64,000 nt of DNA from Paenochrobactrum gallinarii (GTDB lineage Bacteria; Pseudomonadota; Alphaproteobacteria; Rhizobiales; Rhizobiaceae), in the NCBI RefSeq assembly GCF_014205685.1, contig NZ_JACIIU010000001.1:372001-436000 (forward strand), given 5' to 3'. Positions 54,080 through 61,867 of the stretch are shown here, piece by piece (position 1 is the stretch's first letter; every line of letters begins with the position of its first letter). The position numbers and the translations under genes are program-made. The notes under the pieces were generated by a model. That model had not been told where the DNA came from. It worked only from the letters and a program-made list of their open reading frames with translations, and ran no database searches.

Positions 54080-55054
54080 TTATTCGGCGGCTTGAGCGGC
54101 AGGTTCCTGAGCTGCCAGCCAACGTTCTGCTTCCAAAGCTGCCATACAACCAAGGCCTGCGGCTGTTACTGCCTGACGATAGACATCATCTGCCACGTCA
54201 CCGGCTGCAAACACGCCTTCAACATCGGTTGCGGTTGAATCCGGTGCTGTCCACAAATAGCCGTTTGGCTTCTGTTTCAGCTTGCCGGCAAAAAGCTCCA
54301 CTGCCGGCGCATGACCGATCGCAACAAACACACCATGCGTTTCAAGTTCGCTCAGTTCTCCCGTCTGAACATTCTTCAAGCGCACGCCTGTGACGGTTGC
54401 ACCAACCGGAGGCTTTGCTTCATTTCCTGTAATTTCATCAACAACACTGTTCCAGATGACCTTCACATTGTCACGCTTCAACAAGCGGTCATGTAAAATT
54501 TTCTCGCCGCGCAAGAAATCACGACGGTGAACAAGGGTCACGGATTTAGCGATATGCGAGAGGTAAAGCGCTTCCTCAACGGCAGTATTACCTCCGCCGA
54601 CAACCACCACATCACGGCCACGATAGAAGAAACCGTCACAGGTCGCACAGGCAGAGACGCCACCGCCCATAAATGTCTGCTCGCTTTCAAGGCCGAGCCA
54701 TTTAGCCTGCGCACCCGTCGCAATAATCAGCGCATCACAGGTATAAACCGTACCTGAATCACCAATCAGCTGGAACGGACGCTGATCAATCTTCACTTCC
54801 GTGATGAGATCATAAGCAATTTCCGCACCGACATTTTCTGCCTGCTTTGCCATCTGCTCCATCATCCAGGGGCCTTGAACCGGATCGGCATAGCCTGGAT
54901 AATTTTCCACTTCGGAGGTGATCATCAGCTGGCCGCCCTGCTGCATGCCGGTAATGATCAGCGGTTTCAACATGGCACGCGCTGCATAAATCGCCGCCGT
55001 ATATCCGGCAGGACCAGAGCCAATAATGATAACTGGCGCATGACGCTGTGACAT
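54080..55054 (-). CDS. trxB: Thioredoxin reductase
   Basis: NADPH-dependent flavoprotein that reduces thioredoxin, 324 residues from the ATG at 55054 (AGGAA site). FAD-binding GSGPAGYTAAIYAARA near residue 13, the redox-active CxxC in SACATCDGFFYRG near 138, NADPH-binding GGGNTAVEEALYL near 155 and the C-terminal FAD motif GVFAAGDVADDVYRQAVTAAGLG near 280 are all present. It is upstream of and probably co-transcribed with vtlR/lsrB, an arrangement retained in Sinorhizobium and Brucella. Confidence 0.97.
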   Translation of the reverse strand: MSQRHAPVIIIGSGPAGYTAAIYAARAMLKPLIITGMQQGGQLMITSEVENYPGYADPVQGPWMMEQMAKQAENVGAEIAYDLITEVKIDQRPFQLIGDSGTVYTCDALIIATGAQAKWLGLESEQTFMGGGVSACATCDGFFYRGRDVVVVGGGNTAVEEALYLSHIAKSVTLVHRRDFLRGEKILHDRLLKRDNVKVIWNSVVDEITGNEAKPPVGATVTGVRLKNVQTGELSELETHGVFVAIGHAPAVELFAGKLKQKPNGYLWTAPDSTATDVEGVFAAGDVADDVYRQAVTAAGLGCMAALEAERWLAAQEPAAQAAE

Positions 55055-55319
55055 GAAAAAATTCCTCTCGGGCATAAATTTAAGGGCATTGATCGGCAGT
55101 TAAGCTAATCGGTTAGAATCACCTTGCCGTGCTTTAAACGATCACTGCACAGGCATTGTGTCCAACGTAGGTTCGCTCACAACACTTTGCAAGATAAGTG
55201 CTGGGAGATGGAATATTTAGCCACAGTTTGTGACATAAAAAACATGCACCTTATCACGATCCGTCGCATTGCAGGAAGGAACGGCAGAGGCTAAGAAAGA
55301 CTGTTCATGCTTTTGTCTT

Positions 55320-56789
55320 ATGTCCGGCCACGGAGAGAATGCCATTTTTCGTTCAGTCAGTAATATTTGTGCGCGCTTCGGCCTTCTTATGGCTGTAGCT
55401 ATGCTGCTTCCGGCAGCGATTGACTTGCGCGATAATAATGATGACTGGCTGGTTTTTGTGCGCTCCTCAGCGGCTACCGCTGCTTTTTGCAGCATGGTGC
55501 TGATGGCCACCCAAGGACAACATATCCGCTTTACTCCGCGGCTTGGCTTTTTGCTCACCACCAGCATTTGGCTGACGGCCGCTTTTCTAGGCTCGGTTCC
55601 GCTTTATTTTTCTCATTTACCGATTTCTTACGCCACCGCATTTTTTGAAGCGATTTCCGGCGTAACATCAACAGGCGCGACAGCCCTCACCCAGCTTGAT
55701 GACATGCAGCGCGGCATTTTGCTATGGCGCTCGCTGCTCTGCTGGATCGGGGGTATCGGGTTTATCGGTTTGGCACTTTTGATGCTGCCGTCTTTGCGCG
55801 TTGGCGGGCTGGCGCTTTTTCATATGGAAAATTCGGACAAGTCTGAAAAAGTATTGCCACGTATGAACCAGATCGCGCTTGGCATTGTGGTGGCTTACGG
55901 CACCATGACCACCGCTTGTATCATCGCTTATTTTGCCGTGGGCATGGATATGTTTGATGCCATCAATCATGGCCTCACCACCGTTGCAACGGCAGGTTTT
56001 TCCACACACGACAATTCGCTCGGCTTTTATGCCGGCAATCGTCCGCTTTTGGTCATTTCCACCATATTCATGGCATTGTCTGCATTACCGTTTATCTTCT
56101 ACATCAAGGCCTTCACACCACGCAGCAAAAACACTTTGTTTGATCCGCAGGTAAAATTATTCATCGCTATTGTCATCAGCTTTAGTTTTGCGCTGGCAAT
56201 TGTGCTGCGCGTCGGCCAGAATATTCCTTTTGGCGATGCACTGATTTCGGCATCATTCCATTTTGTTTCCGTTATCACCACCACCGGCTATGCCACGGAA
56301 GATTATTCACTCTGGGGGCCACCGGCTCTCGGCATATTCTTCCTTGCTTCATTCTTAGGCGGCTGTGCGGGCTCCACTTCGGGCGGCATTAAAATGAACC
56401 GTCTGATCGTATTGTTCAGCCTAACCCGCGCCAATCTTGCCCGCCTGATTATGCCGCACGCGGTTATTAAGATGCATTATGGCGATTCAGAAATTACCGG
56501 CGACATTGCTCAGGCAGTGCTGCTTTATCTGTTCCTGTATATTGCTTCACTCGTCATCGGTGCCGTTCTGCTTGCCAGTGTAGGCCTTGATTTTGTCACC
56601 GCCTTTACCGGCGCCCTCACCGCACTCTCCAATGTCGGTCCAGGCCTTGGAGAAACCATCGGACCGGTGGGCAACTATTCAACTGTTCGTGACAGTGCAT
56701 TATGGATCTTAAGTTTCCTCATGCTGGCCGGACGATTGGAACTGGTGACCGTTTTTATCCTGTTCACAAAGGCCTTTTGGGTGCGATAA
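55320..56789 (+). CDS. trkH: TrkH-family potassium uptake channel
   Basis: Inner-membrane K+ channel subunit, 489 residues. The four selectivity-filter loops are visible: SGVTSTGATALTQ near residue 120, LTTVATAGFSTHD near 222, SVITTTGYATED near 315 and TALSNVGPGLGET near 430. Eight core membrane segments plus the N-terminal pair match TrkH. I start at ATG 55320; its ribosome site is weak, and the frame is open upstream to 55269. The NAD-binding partner TrkA is not in the window. It is divergent from trxB. Confidence 0.92.
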   Translation: MSGHGENAIFRSVSNICARFGLLMAVAMLLPAAIDLRDNNDDWLVFVRSSAATAAFCSMVLMATQGQHIRFTPRLGFLLTTSIWLTAAFLGSVPLYFSHLPISYATAFFEAISGVTSTGATALTQLDDMQRGILLWRSLLCWIGGIGFIGLALLMLPSLRVGGLALFHMENSDKSEKVLPRMNQIALGIVVAYGTMTTACIIAYFAVGMDMFDAINHGLTTVATAGFSTHDNSLGFYAGNRPLLVISTIFMALSALPFIFYIKAFTPRSKNTLFDPQVKLFIAIVISFSFALAIVLRVGQNIPFGDALISASFHFVSVITTTGYATEDYSLWGPPALGIFFLASFLGGCAGSTSGGIKMNRLIVLFSLTRANLARLIMPHAVIKMHYGDSEITGDIAQAVLLYLFLYIASLVIGAVLLASVGLDFVTAFTGALTALSNVGPGLGETIGPVGNYSTVRDSALWILSFLMLAGRLELVTVFILFTKAFWVR

Positions 56790-56966
56790 GACAGGATTAC
56801 TGCCATATTTTAGGCCAAAAATGCAGGTTTTTAGCCTCAAAACACTAAGAATGGACGATTTACATCGGCATGATCTTTTTGCTAAGAGCAATAATGCATT
56901 ACTGCTCTTGGGAATCACACATTATTATTACAATTTACCGCAACTTCATTGCGCACGGAGTTACTA

Positions 56967-57437
56967 ATGCCGATTAAGGCTGACCTAGACGAAATTGACT
57001 GGAAGATCCTTAAAGAGCTGCAAGATAACGGGCGCATCACTAATGTGGAGCTGGCCGAACGGGTCGGAATTTCTGCTCCGCCTTGCTTGCGCCGCGTTCG
57101 CAAATTGGAAGAAAGTGGCGTCATCAACGGCTATCGCGCAATTTTAAATGGCGCGGCACTAGGTCAGGATCTGGTGGCATTTTGCTCCGTTGGCCTGCAC
57201 CGCCAGTCCGATGCCGATTTGAGAGCCTTTGCAGAAAAAAGCAAAATATGGCCGCTCGTACGTCGTGCATGGATGGTTTCCGGTGAATCGGATTTCCTGC
57301 TACATTGCGTGGCACCTGATCTTAACACATTCCAGACATTTGTGATTGAAGAACTGACTTCAACCCCGAATGTGGATTCTGTGCGCACTGCACTGACCAT
57401 CCGCTCCGTTAAAAACGAGCCTTTGCTGATCATCTAA
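56967..57437 (+). CDS. lrp: Lrp/AsnC-family transcriptional regulator
   Basis: A 156-residue leucine-responsive type regulator. The helix-turn-helix is LDEIDWKILKELQDNGRITN and VELAERVGISAPPCLRRVRKLEESGVI near residues 6-50; the C-terminal RAM (ligand-binding, AsnC_trans_reg) domain includes LVRRAWMVSGESDFLLHCVAPD and TALTIRSVKNEPLLI. The ATG at 56967 has GGAG seven bases upstream. It lies near trxB and vtlR, an association I recall from other Hyphomicrobiales. Target genes are not evident. Confidence 0.92.
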   Translation: MPIKADLDEIDWKILKELQDNGRITNVELAERVGISAPPCLRRVRKLEESGVINGYRAILNGAALGQDLVAFCSVGLHRQSDADLRAFAEKSKIWPLVRRAWMVSGESDFLLHCVAPDLNTFQTFVIEELTSTPNVDSVRTALTIRSVKNEPLLII

Positions 57438-57458
57438 AACAGCAGAGTATAAAAAACA

Positions 57459-57488
57459 AAAAACCCCGGCATTGACCGGGGTATTTTT
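57459..57488 (+). terminator. Terminator of lrp
   Basis: ACCCCGG and CCGGGGT pair around CATTGA, followed by ATTTTTAT. Confidence 0.88.
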
Positions 57489-57718
57489 ATGCTCAGCGCC
57501 ATTCAAAGCTATGCATGACCATGAAGCCATCACCGAACTTTGTATCTGTTAAATCCGCAATTTACGCAACGTCAGTTACATATCTGGCAAGATAACCTCG
57601 TCACCAGCGCTGATTTAAACTTTTGCATCGCCGCAGCCACATCAATGAAGCATCAGGCTGCGACAATACTTATAAACAATTGCGCGACCGAAGCCTTACG
57701 CAATCACTCATCAACCAA
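57489..57718. other. Intergenic region between lrp and the second cold-shock gene
   Basis: About 230 bases without a gene. A hairpin, CGCAGCC/GGCTGCG at 57632-57662 with an inner weaker pairing, may end the minus-strand cold-shock transcript. No U-run follows it. Confidence 0.35.
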
Positions 57719-57934
57719 TTATTCGGTAACTGTAATATTTACAGCTTTAGGGCCTTTGCCACGACGATCAGGTTCTGTTTCGTATGAAACTTTCTGATTG
57801 TCTGTCAGACCTGTCAAGCCGGATGCCTGTACAGCAGAGATATGTACGAAAATATCTGCGCCGCCATCATCAGGTTTGATAAAGCCAAAACCTTTTTCAT
57901 TATTAAAAAACTTGACCAAGCCGGTCTGTGCCAT
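57719..57934 (-). CDS. Second cold-shock protein
   Basis: A 71-residue CspA-type OB-fold. RNP1 is KGFGFIKP and RNP2 IFVHIS. The start MAQTGLVKFFNNEKGFG at 57934 follows AAAAGGAACGG; the frame is open 24 codons further upstream but those residues do not fit the family. The C-terminal tail DRRGKGPKAVNITVTE is of the type seen in the CspA subfamily that differs from the first copy at 51 kb, which ends [12 protein letters not shown]. The two are paralogues rather than a recent duplication. Confidence 0.93.
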   Translation of the reverse strand: MAQTGLVKFFNNEKGFGFIKPDDGGADIFVHISAVQASGLTGLTDNQKVSYETEPDRRGKGPKAVNITVTE

Positions 57935-58379
57935 TGGATCCGTTCCTTTTCCTGGCGCTGCATCCTCATTGGAGAAAGCAGAATTATCGACCGCCAAACG
58001 CACCACACGCCCGGCGGAGGGTCATGCAGGCAGTTCTCGAAATAAGGGAAGGAGCTGATCATTGCCGGTTGTCCGACTCGGAACTTAAGCGGTTCCGACA
58101 CGCAATTCTTCCTGTCTTCCATCGTTCGCAAAATGCCCGAACCATGCAAGACTGCGCGAAGTAAGGCGATTTGGCAAGCAAATTTTTTGATTTTAATATA
58201 GAGAGCCCTATCATTTAGTATTACTGCATATAGTAGATGCAATATAATTACAAAACTGATGACTTAATCATGTATATTATTTCACAATATCAATATTGCT
58301 GAAAAGCTATTCTCTAAATGCATGCGCTTTCGAAAAACGCCAGATATTACAAGCCATTACTGTTGAAAGCCATATCACC
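57935..58379 (-). promoter_or_regulatory. Leader and promoter region of the second cold-shock gene
   Basis: About 445 bases with no supported gene. A hairpin CGGAAC/GTTCCG lies at 58079-58097. Part of this stretch is likely the long untranslated leader of the cold-shock mRNA; the far end (58200-58379) is AT-rich and also holds the 3' end of the lytic transglycosylase transcript. Confidence 0.35.
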
Positions 58380-59285
58380 TCAACGGTTGCGCGTAACGAT
58401 ACAAGCGCCACCGGAACTGCGCAACTTGTTGCAAATATTATCAGCTTCTGCACGGCTATTTGCACCTATGCGCACAGCATAAACACCACGTTTGCCCATC
58501 GCCGTACGTTGTCTGCTGATATGCGGTTCTTTATTTCCGATGATATTTTTATACTGTTTACGCAGACGTCCCCATTGGGCGACAGCCACATCACGCTTGA
58601 AGTTACCAGCCACCTGAATGCCCCATGGCTGCGGCTTTATCTTTGCCTGTGGAATCATACGTGTCGGGATAATCGGTAATCTTTTACAGGCGCTCAAAAA
58701 ATCCAGCTCTTTATCCAGAGGCTGCATGTCTTTAAGCGGCGCACCAATGAAATCATCGGCATATGTACCGGTTATATCCAAGACATAACTCTCGGTTTCA
58801 AGCGGCAAAAAACCACCGCGATTAAGCCAGCCGCGCACCCGTCCTGAACCGGCATTATAGGCAGCAGCCGCCAAGCCCCAATTGCCAAACTCACGCCTCA
58901 AATCCGCCAGCAAGGCCGCAGAAGCCGGAATGGCCTGACTATAATCGAAAGGATCCGCCAAACCTCTCTCACGGGCTGTTGCCGGCATGAATTGTGCAAT
59001 GCCCTGCGCACCGACAGGACTGACCGCCAGATGATCAAAGCGACTTTCTTTCCAGATCAGACGCGTAAAGAAACCTGACGGAACATCATGCTTTGTTGCA
59101 GCACTCTCCAGCAACTGGCACACTTGCTCAACACTAGGGGCTATTTTTTCCGGCACTGCCTTTCCCGGTTCAGCCTGTTGCAACGATGCGTCCGTTTCAG
59201 CATAGGCCGTAAATGACGAGGACAATAAAGCGGCACTTGTCAGCACTAATAACAACAATTTTTGTCGTCTCAAACCTTGCCGCAT
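58380..59285 (-). CDS. SLT lytic transglycosylase with C-terminal SPOR domain
   Basis: A 301-residue exported peptidoglycan enzyme. Signal peptide of about 29 residues (LLLLVLTSAALLSSSFTAYA). The SLT goose-lysozyme-like domain runs from about residue 50 to 160, with the catalytic Glu in LIWKESRFDHLAVSPVGAQG and FMPATARERG, then GLAAAAYNAGSGRVRGWL. The last 80 residues (WGIQVAGNFKRDVAVAQW, and VYAVRIGANSRAEADNICNKL) form a SPOR domain, which binds denuded glycan strands at the septum. The combination points to a role at division sites. It stands alone on the minus strand. Confidence 0.88.
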   Translation of the reverse strand: MRQGLRRQKLLLLVLTSAALLSSSFTAYAETDASLQQAEPGKAVPEKIAPSVEQVCQLLESAATKHDVPSGFFTRLIWKESRFDHLAVSPVGAQGIAQFMPATARERGLADPFDYSQAIPASAALLADLRREFGNWGLAAAAYNAGSGRVRGWLNRGGFLPLETESYVLDITGTYADDFIGAPLKDMQPLDKELDFLSACKRLPIIPTRMIPQAKIKPQPWGIQVAGNFKRDVAVAQWGRLRKQYKNIIGNKEPHISRQRTAMGKRGVYAVRIGANSRAEADNICNKLRSSGGACIVTRNR

Positions 59286-59608
59286 TCAGTGGTGACCCGC
59301 CCCGCTAAAAAGCATACTGAAAAGAATAGCTTCTGATAAGCATTATAATGCGAAAAAATAAAGAGTAACCCAATATACGAGGCCAGAACATCACTCACCT
59401 GCTTGGTTCTTGTTATACATCATGGAAAAATAAACCTCTTACAAGATTACATTTTCTAATATTTCAGTTGCCAAATTTTATAAGACACCACATGCTGTAA
59501 ACATCAGCATTTTTTATTTCTAATGATGCGGAATACTAACCTTTCAGGCGAACCGGCACCAGCTTCAGTGCCGATACTGCTACAAACATGCACAGAACGG
59601 CTTTTCAC
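59286..59608. other. Divergent intergenic region before the Kazal lipoprotein gene
   Basis: About 320 AT-rich bases without a gene, holding the promoters of the lytic transglycosylase and the lipoprotein. No repeats or structured elements were recognised. Confidence 0.35.
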
Positions 59609-60070
59609 ATGGTTAGCTTTAAAAAACTTGGTCTCATATCTGCATTAGTCATGCTTTCTGGTTGCGTTGTCGAAAGCGGAACGACAACCTACCCATCAGT
59701 CAGGCCTCAGCCTTTACCGACAGCCTGCCCTTATAATTACGCACCTGTTTGCGGCCAGCGTAACGGCGTACAAAAAACAATGCCGAATGCTTGCACAGCC
59801 AATGCGCAGGGCTATCGAATCGTAGCACGCGGTGAATGCGGAAGCCGCCCTGGTCATGGCTGGGGTAACAATGATGGCAGACCAAACCAGTCACATCGTC
59901 CGCGTCCACCACGCCCGCCACATGTTAATCCGGGCAGGCCGTCCAATATCGCATGCACCCGTGAGTTTAATCCGGTATGTGCAATCAGTGGTCGCGACAA
60001 ACGCAGCTTCCCTAATTCATGTGAAGCCCGGCGCGCAGGCTATCGCCCTGTCAGCGCAGGCCAGTGCTAA
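59609..60070 (+). CDS. Lipoprotein with two Kazal-type protease-inhibitor domains
   Basis: A 153-residue predicted lipoprotein. The signal peptide ends in the lipobox MLSGC, so the Cys at about residue 19 would be lipidated. Two Kazal-like modules follow: CPYNYAPVCGQRNGVQKTMPNACTANAQGY... with Cys at the C-x6-PVCG-...-N-C-...-C spacing near residues 40-77, and a second, CTREFNPVCAISGRDKRSFPNSCEAR near 117-153. A Pro/His/Arg-rich linker (RPRPPRPPHVNPGRPSN) joins them. Kazal domains inhibit serine proteases in animals; bacterial ones are little studied. I prefer ATG 59609 over 59588, because it gives the shorter, cleaner signal peptide. Confidence 0.8.
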   Translation: MVSFKKLGLISALVMLSGCVVESGTTTYPSVRPQPLPTACPYNYAPVCGQRNGVQKTMPNACTANAQGYRIVARGECGSRPGHGWGNNDGRPNQSHRPRPPRPPHVNPGRPSNIACTREFNPVCAISGRDKRSFPNSCEARRAGYRPVSAGQC

Positions 60071-60267
60071 GTCCGTTCATTTTCTATAATTTTATCAGGG
60101 CGATCTGTTTTACAGGTCGCCTTTTTCTATTCGGCCATTTGATCGGAATTAATAGCTGAATAAGGGCCAAAGTCTATTGTGACGTTTTCATGACTATATT
60201 ATGACTGCCTGACCATATTTTATATTGCGCCAAATATTTTGGTGTCTGCGTATAAACAGGCAAATGA

Positions 60268-61818
60268 ATGATTGAAAAGAAACGTGTCGCCTCTTTCTTC
60301 CTAATACTCTCTCTGCTCTATTCGTTGAGAAAATATTTTGATCTGAATAATACAGAAACAGTGCTGTATTTTGTTGGCGCTATCATTATTTCCCGTTTGA
60401 TACCGTTCAACAATGAACAGAATATCAATAAAAGATATTATCTGCTGTGGAGTTTAATTCCTCTCCTGCTGATGACTGCCTATATGGGCATTTTTCTGAT
60501 TTTCGGTGACTTTGATTTTGGCGCCGTGCTTTATCATATGGAAATGGGAGTCGATGGTGGCCGACCGACGATTCAAGGCAACCGCGTGGTTTACCTTGTC
60601 CTGTCATTTCTTGGCTTTCTGATTCCGATGCTGTTTTTCAAACGGCACGATCGTCGATTCAAAGTCATTGATCCTTTGATTGCCGTCATCTTACTGGTCT
60701 GCAATCCGTTTTTCTGGAATGTTTATGATTTTTATTATGGTAAAAAAGACCTGACACTTTTTGAAAATTATGTCGAGCCACCACACCGATTGCCTATTGG
60801 AGCGGCTAAAAAAAATATCATTATCATTTATGCTGAAAGTACCGAGCGCACTTTTGCTGATATTAAAAAAGGCGATCAGATATTTTCCGAGTTTATGCAA
60901 CTGGCATCAACCGGCTTAGAAGCTCAGGGTTTGCGCCAAGTTACCAATACCGGCTGGACAATGGCTGGCTTCATGACATCTCAATGTGGCGTACCGTTGC
61001 AGCCTCGCGGTCTTTACCGCGGCAACAATTTTTCCCGTCATGAAAATTTCTTCACCGGCATTTACTGCCTGCCAGATATTTTAAGCGCTAATGGCTATTA
61101 CACCGAATTTATGAATGGCGGTGGTCGTAACTTTGCTGGGCTTGGCGCTTATCTCGACGGTCACAATTTCAATCGCACCACCCATTATGAAGATTATAAA
61201 GACCTTGTTGGCGATTATACCAGTTATTGGGGTCTCTATGATGACACACTGATGGAGCAGGCTGAAAAACGCATTGAAGAACTGCATCGTCAAAAACAGC
61301 CCTTTGCCTTCTTCATGGCCACGATCGGAGGACACGCCTCAACCGGTTTTCCAACCAGGACCTGCAATGCCAATCTGCAACGGGGTGATTTGAGCGGCAT
61401 GCAGTTTGCTATCAAATGTTCGGGTTATCACATTCAAAAGACTGTCGAGACACTGCGGGAAAAGGGTTTGTTAGAAAACACCATTGTTGTTATCCATAAC
61501 GACCATTTGATTATGGACAATCCACATTCTGATGAACTCAACTCTTTTTACCGTATGAATTATTTCACCGCTCTTGGCGACGGCATTGAACCTCAGGTCA
61601 TCAAACGTGAAGCAGCCATGTTCGACCTCTTCCCCACCATTTTAGAACTTATGGGCATGCGCTTGCCAGAAGGTCGCGCAGGCGTTGGCCGCTCTTTAAT
61701 GAACCATAATAAAAATATGATGGAAGAACTGGGACATGGCGGTCTGGACACCGCAATCACCAAGGATCGTTCATTGCGTGAGAAAATATGGAACGAAAAA
61801 CGTCCAGAGCTGAAATAG
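60268..61818 (+). CDS. OpgB-like alkaline-phosphatase-superfamily transferase
   Basis: A 516-residue inner-membrane protein with five membrane segments in the first 160 residues and a periplasmic sulfatase/LTA-synthase-like catalytic domain. Metal and catalytic residues fit the superfamily: the Glu in IIYAESTERTF near residue 190, the Thr nucleophile in TNTGWTMAGFMTSQCGVPL near 230, and VVIHNDHLIMD near 410, where DH precedes Leu rather than the more usual Gly. The class includes phosphoglycerol transferases acting on periplasmic glucans (OpgB, CgmB) and lipid modifiers; which one is not decided by sequence. It probably modifies an envelope glycan or lipid with a phospho group. Confidence 0.78.
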   Translation: MIEKKRVASFFLILSLLYSLRKYFDLNNTETVLYFVGAIIISRLIPFNNEQNINKRYYLLWSLIPLLLMTAYMGIFLIFGDFDFGAVLYHMEMGVDGGRPTIQGNRVVYLVLSFLGFLIPMLFFKRHDRRFKVIDPLIAVILLVCNPFFWNVYDFYYGKKDLTLFENYVEPPHRLPIGAAKKNIIIIYAESTERTFADIKKGDQIFSEFMQLASTGLEAQGLRQVTNTGWTMAGFMTSQCGVPLQPRGLYRGNNFSRHENFFTGIYCLPDILSANGYYTEFMNGGGRNFAGLGAYLDGHNFNRTTHYEDYKDLVGDYTSYWGLYDDTLMEQAEKRIEELHRQKQPFAFFMATIGGHASTGFPTRTCNANLQRGDLSGMQFAIKCSGYHIQKTVETLREKGLLENTIVVIHNDHLIMDNPHSDELNSFYRMNYFTALGDGIEPQVIKREAAMFDLFPTILELMGMRLPEGRAGVGRSLMNHNKNMMEELGHGGLDTAITKDRSLREKIWNEKRPELK

Positions 61819-61846
61819 AAAAAGGAGGGCATTTCCCTCCTTCTTT
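61819..61846. terminator. Bidirectional terminator between the OpgB-like gene and uvrB
   Basis: AAAAAGGAGGG, a five-base loop and CCCTCCTTCTTT; on the minus strand the stem is followed by TTTTTC and serves uvrB. Confidence 0.8.
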
Positions 61847-61867
61847 AATGCAATACACCAAACGCTC

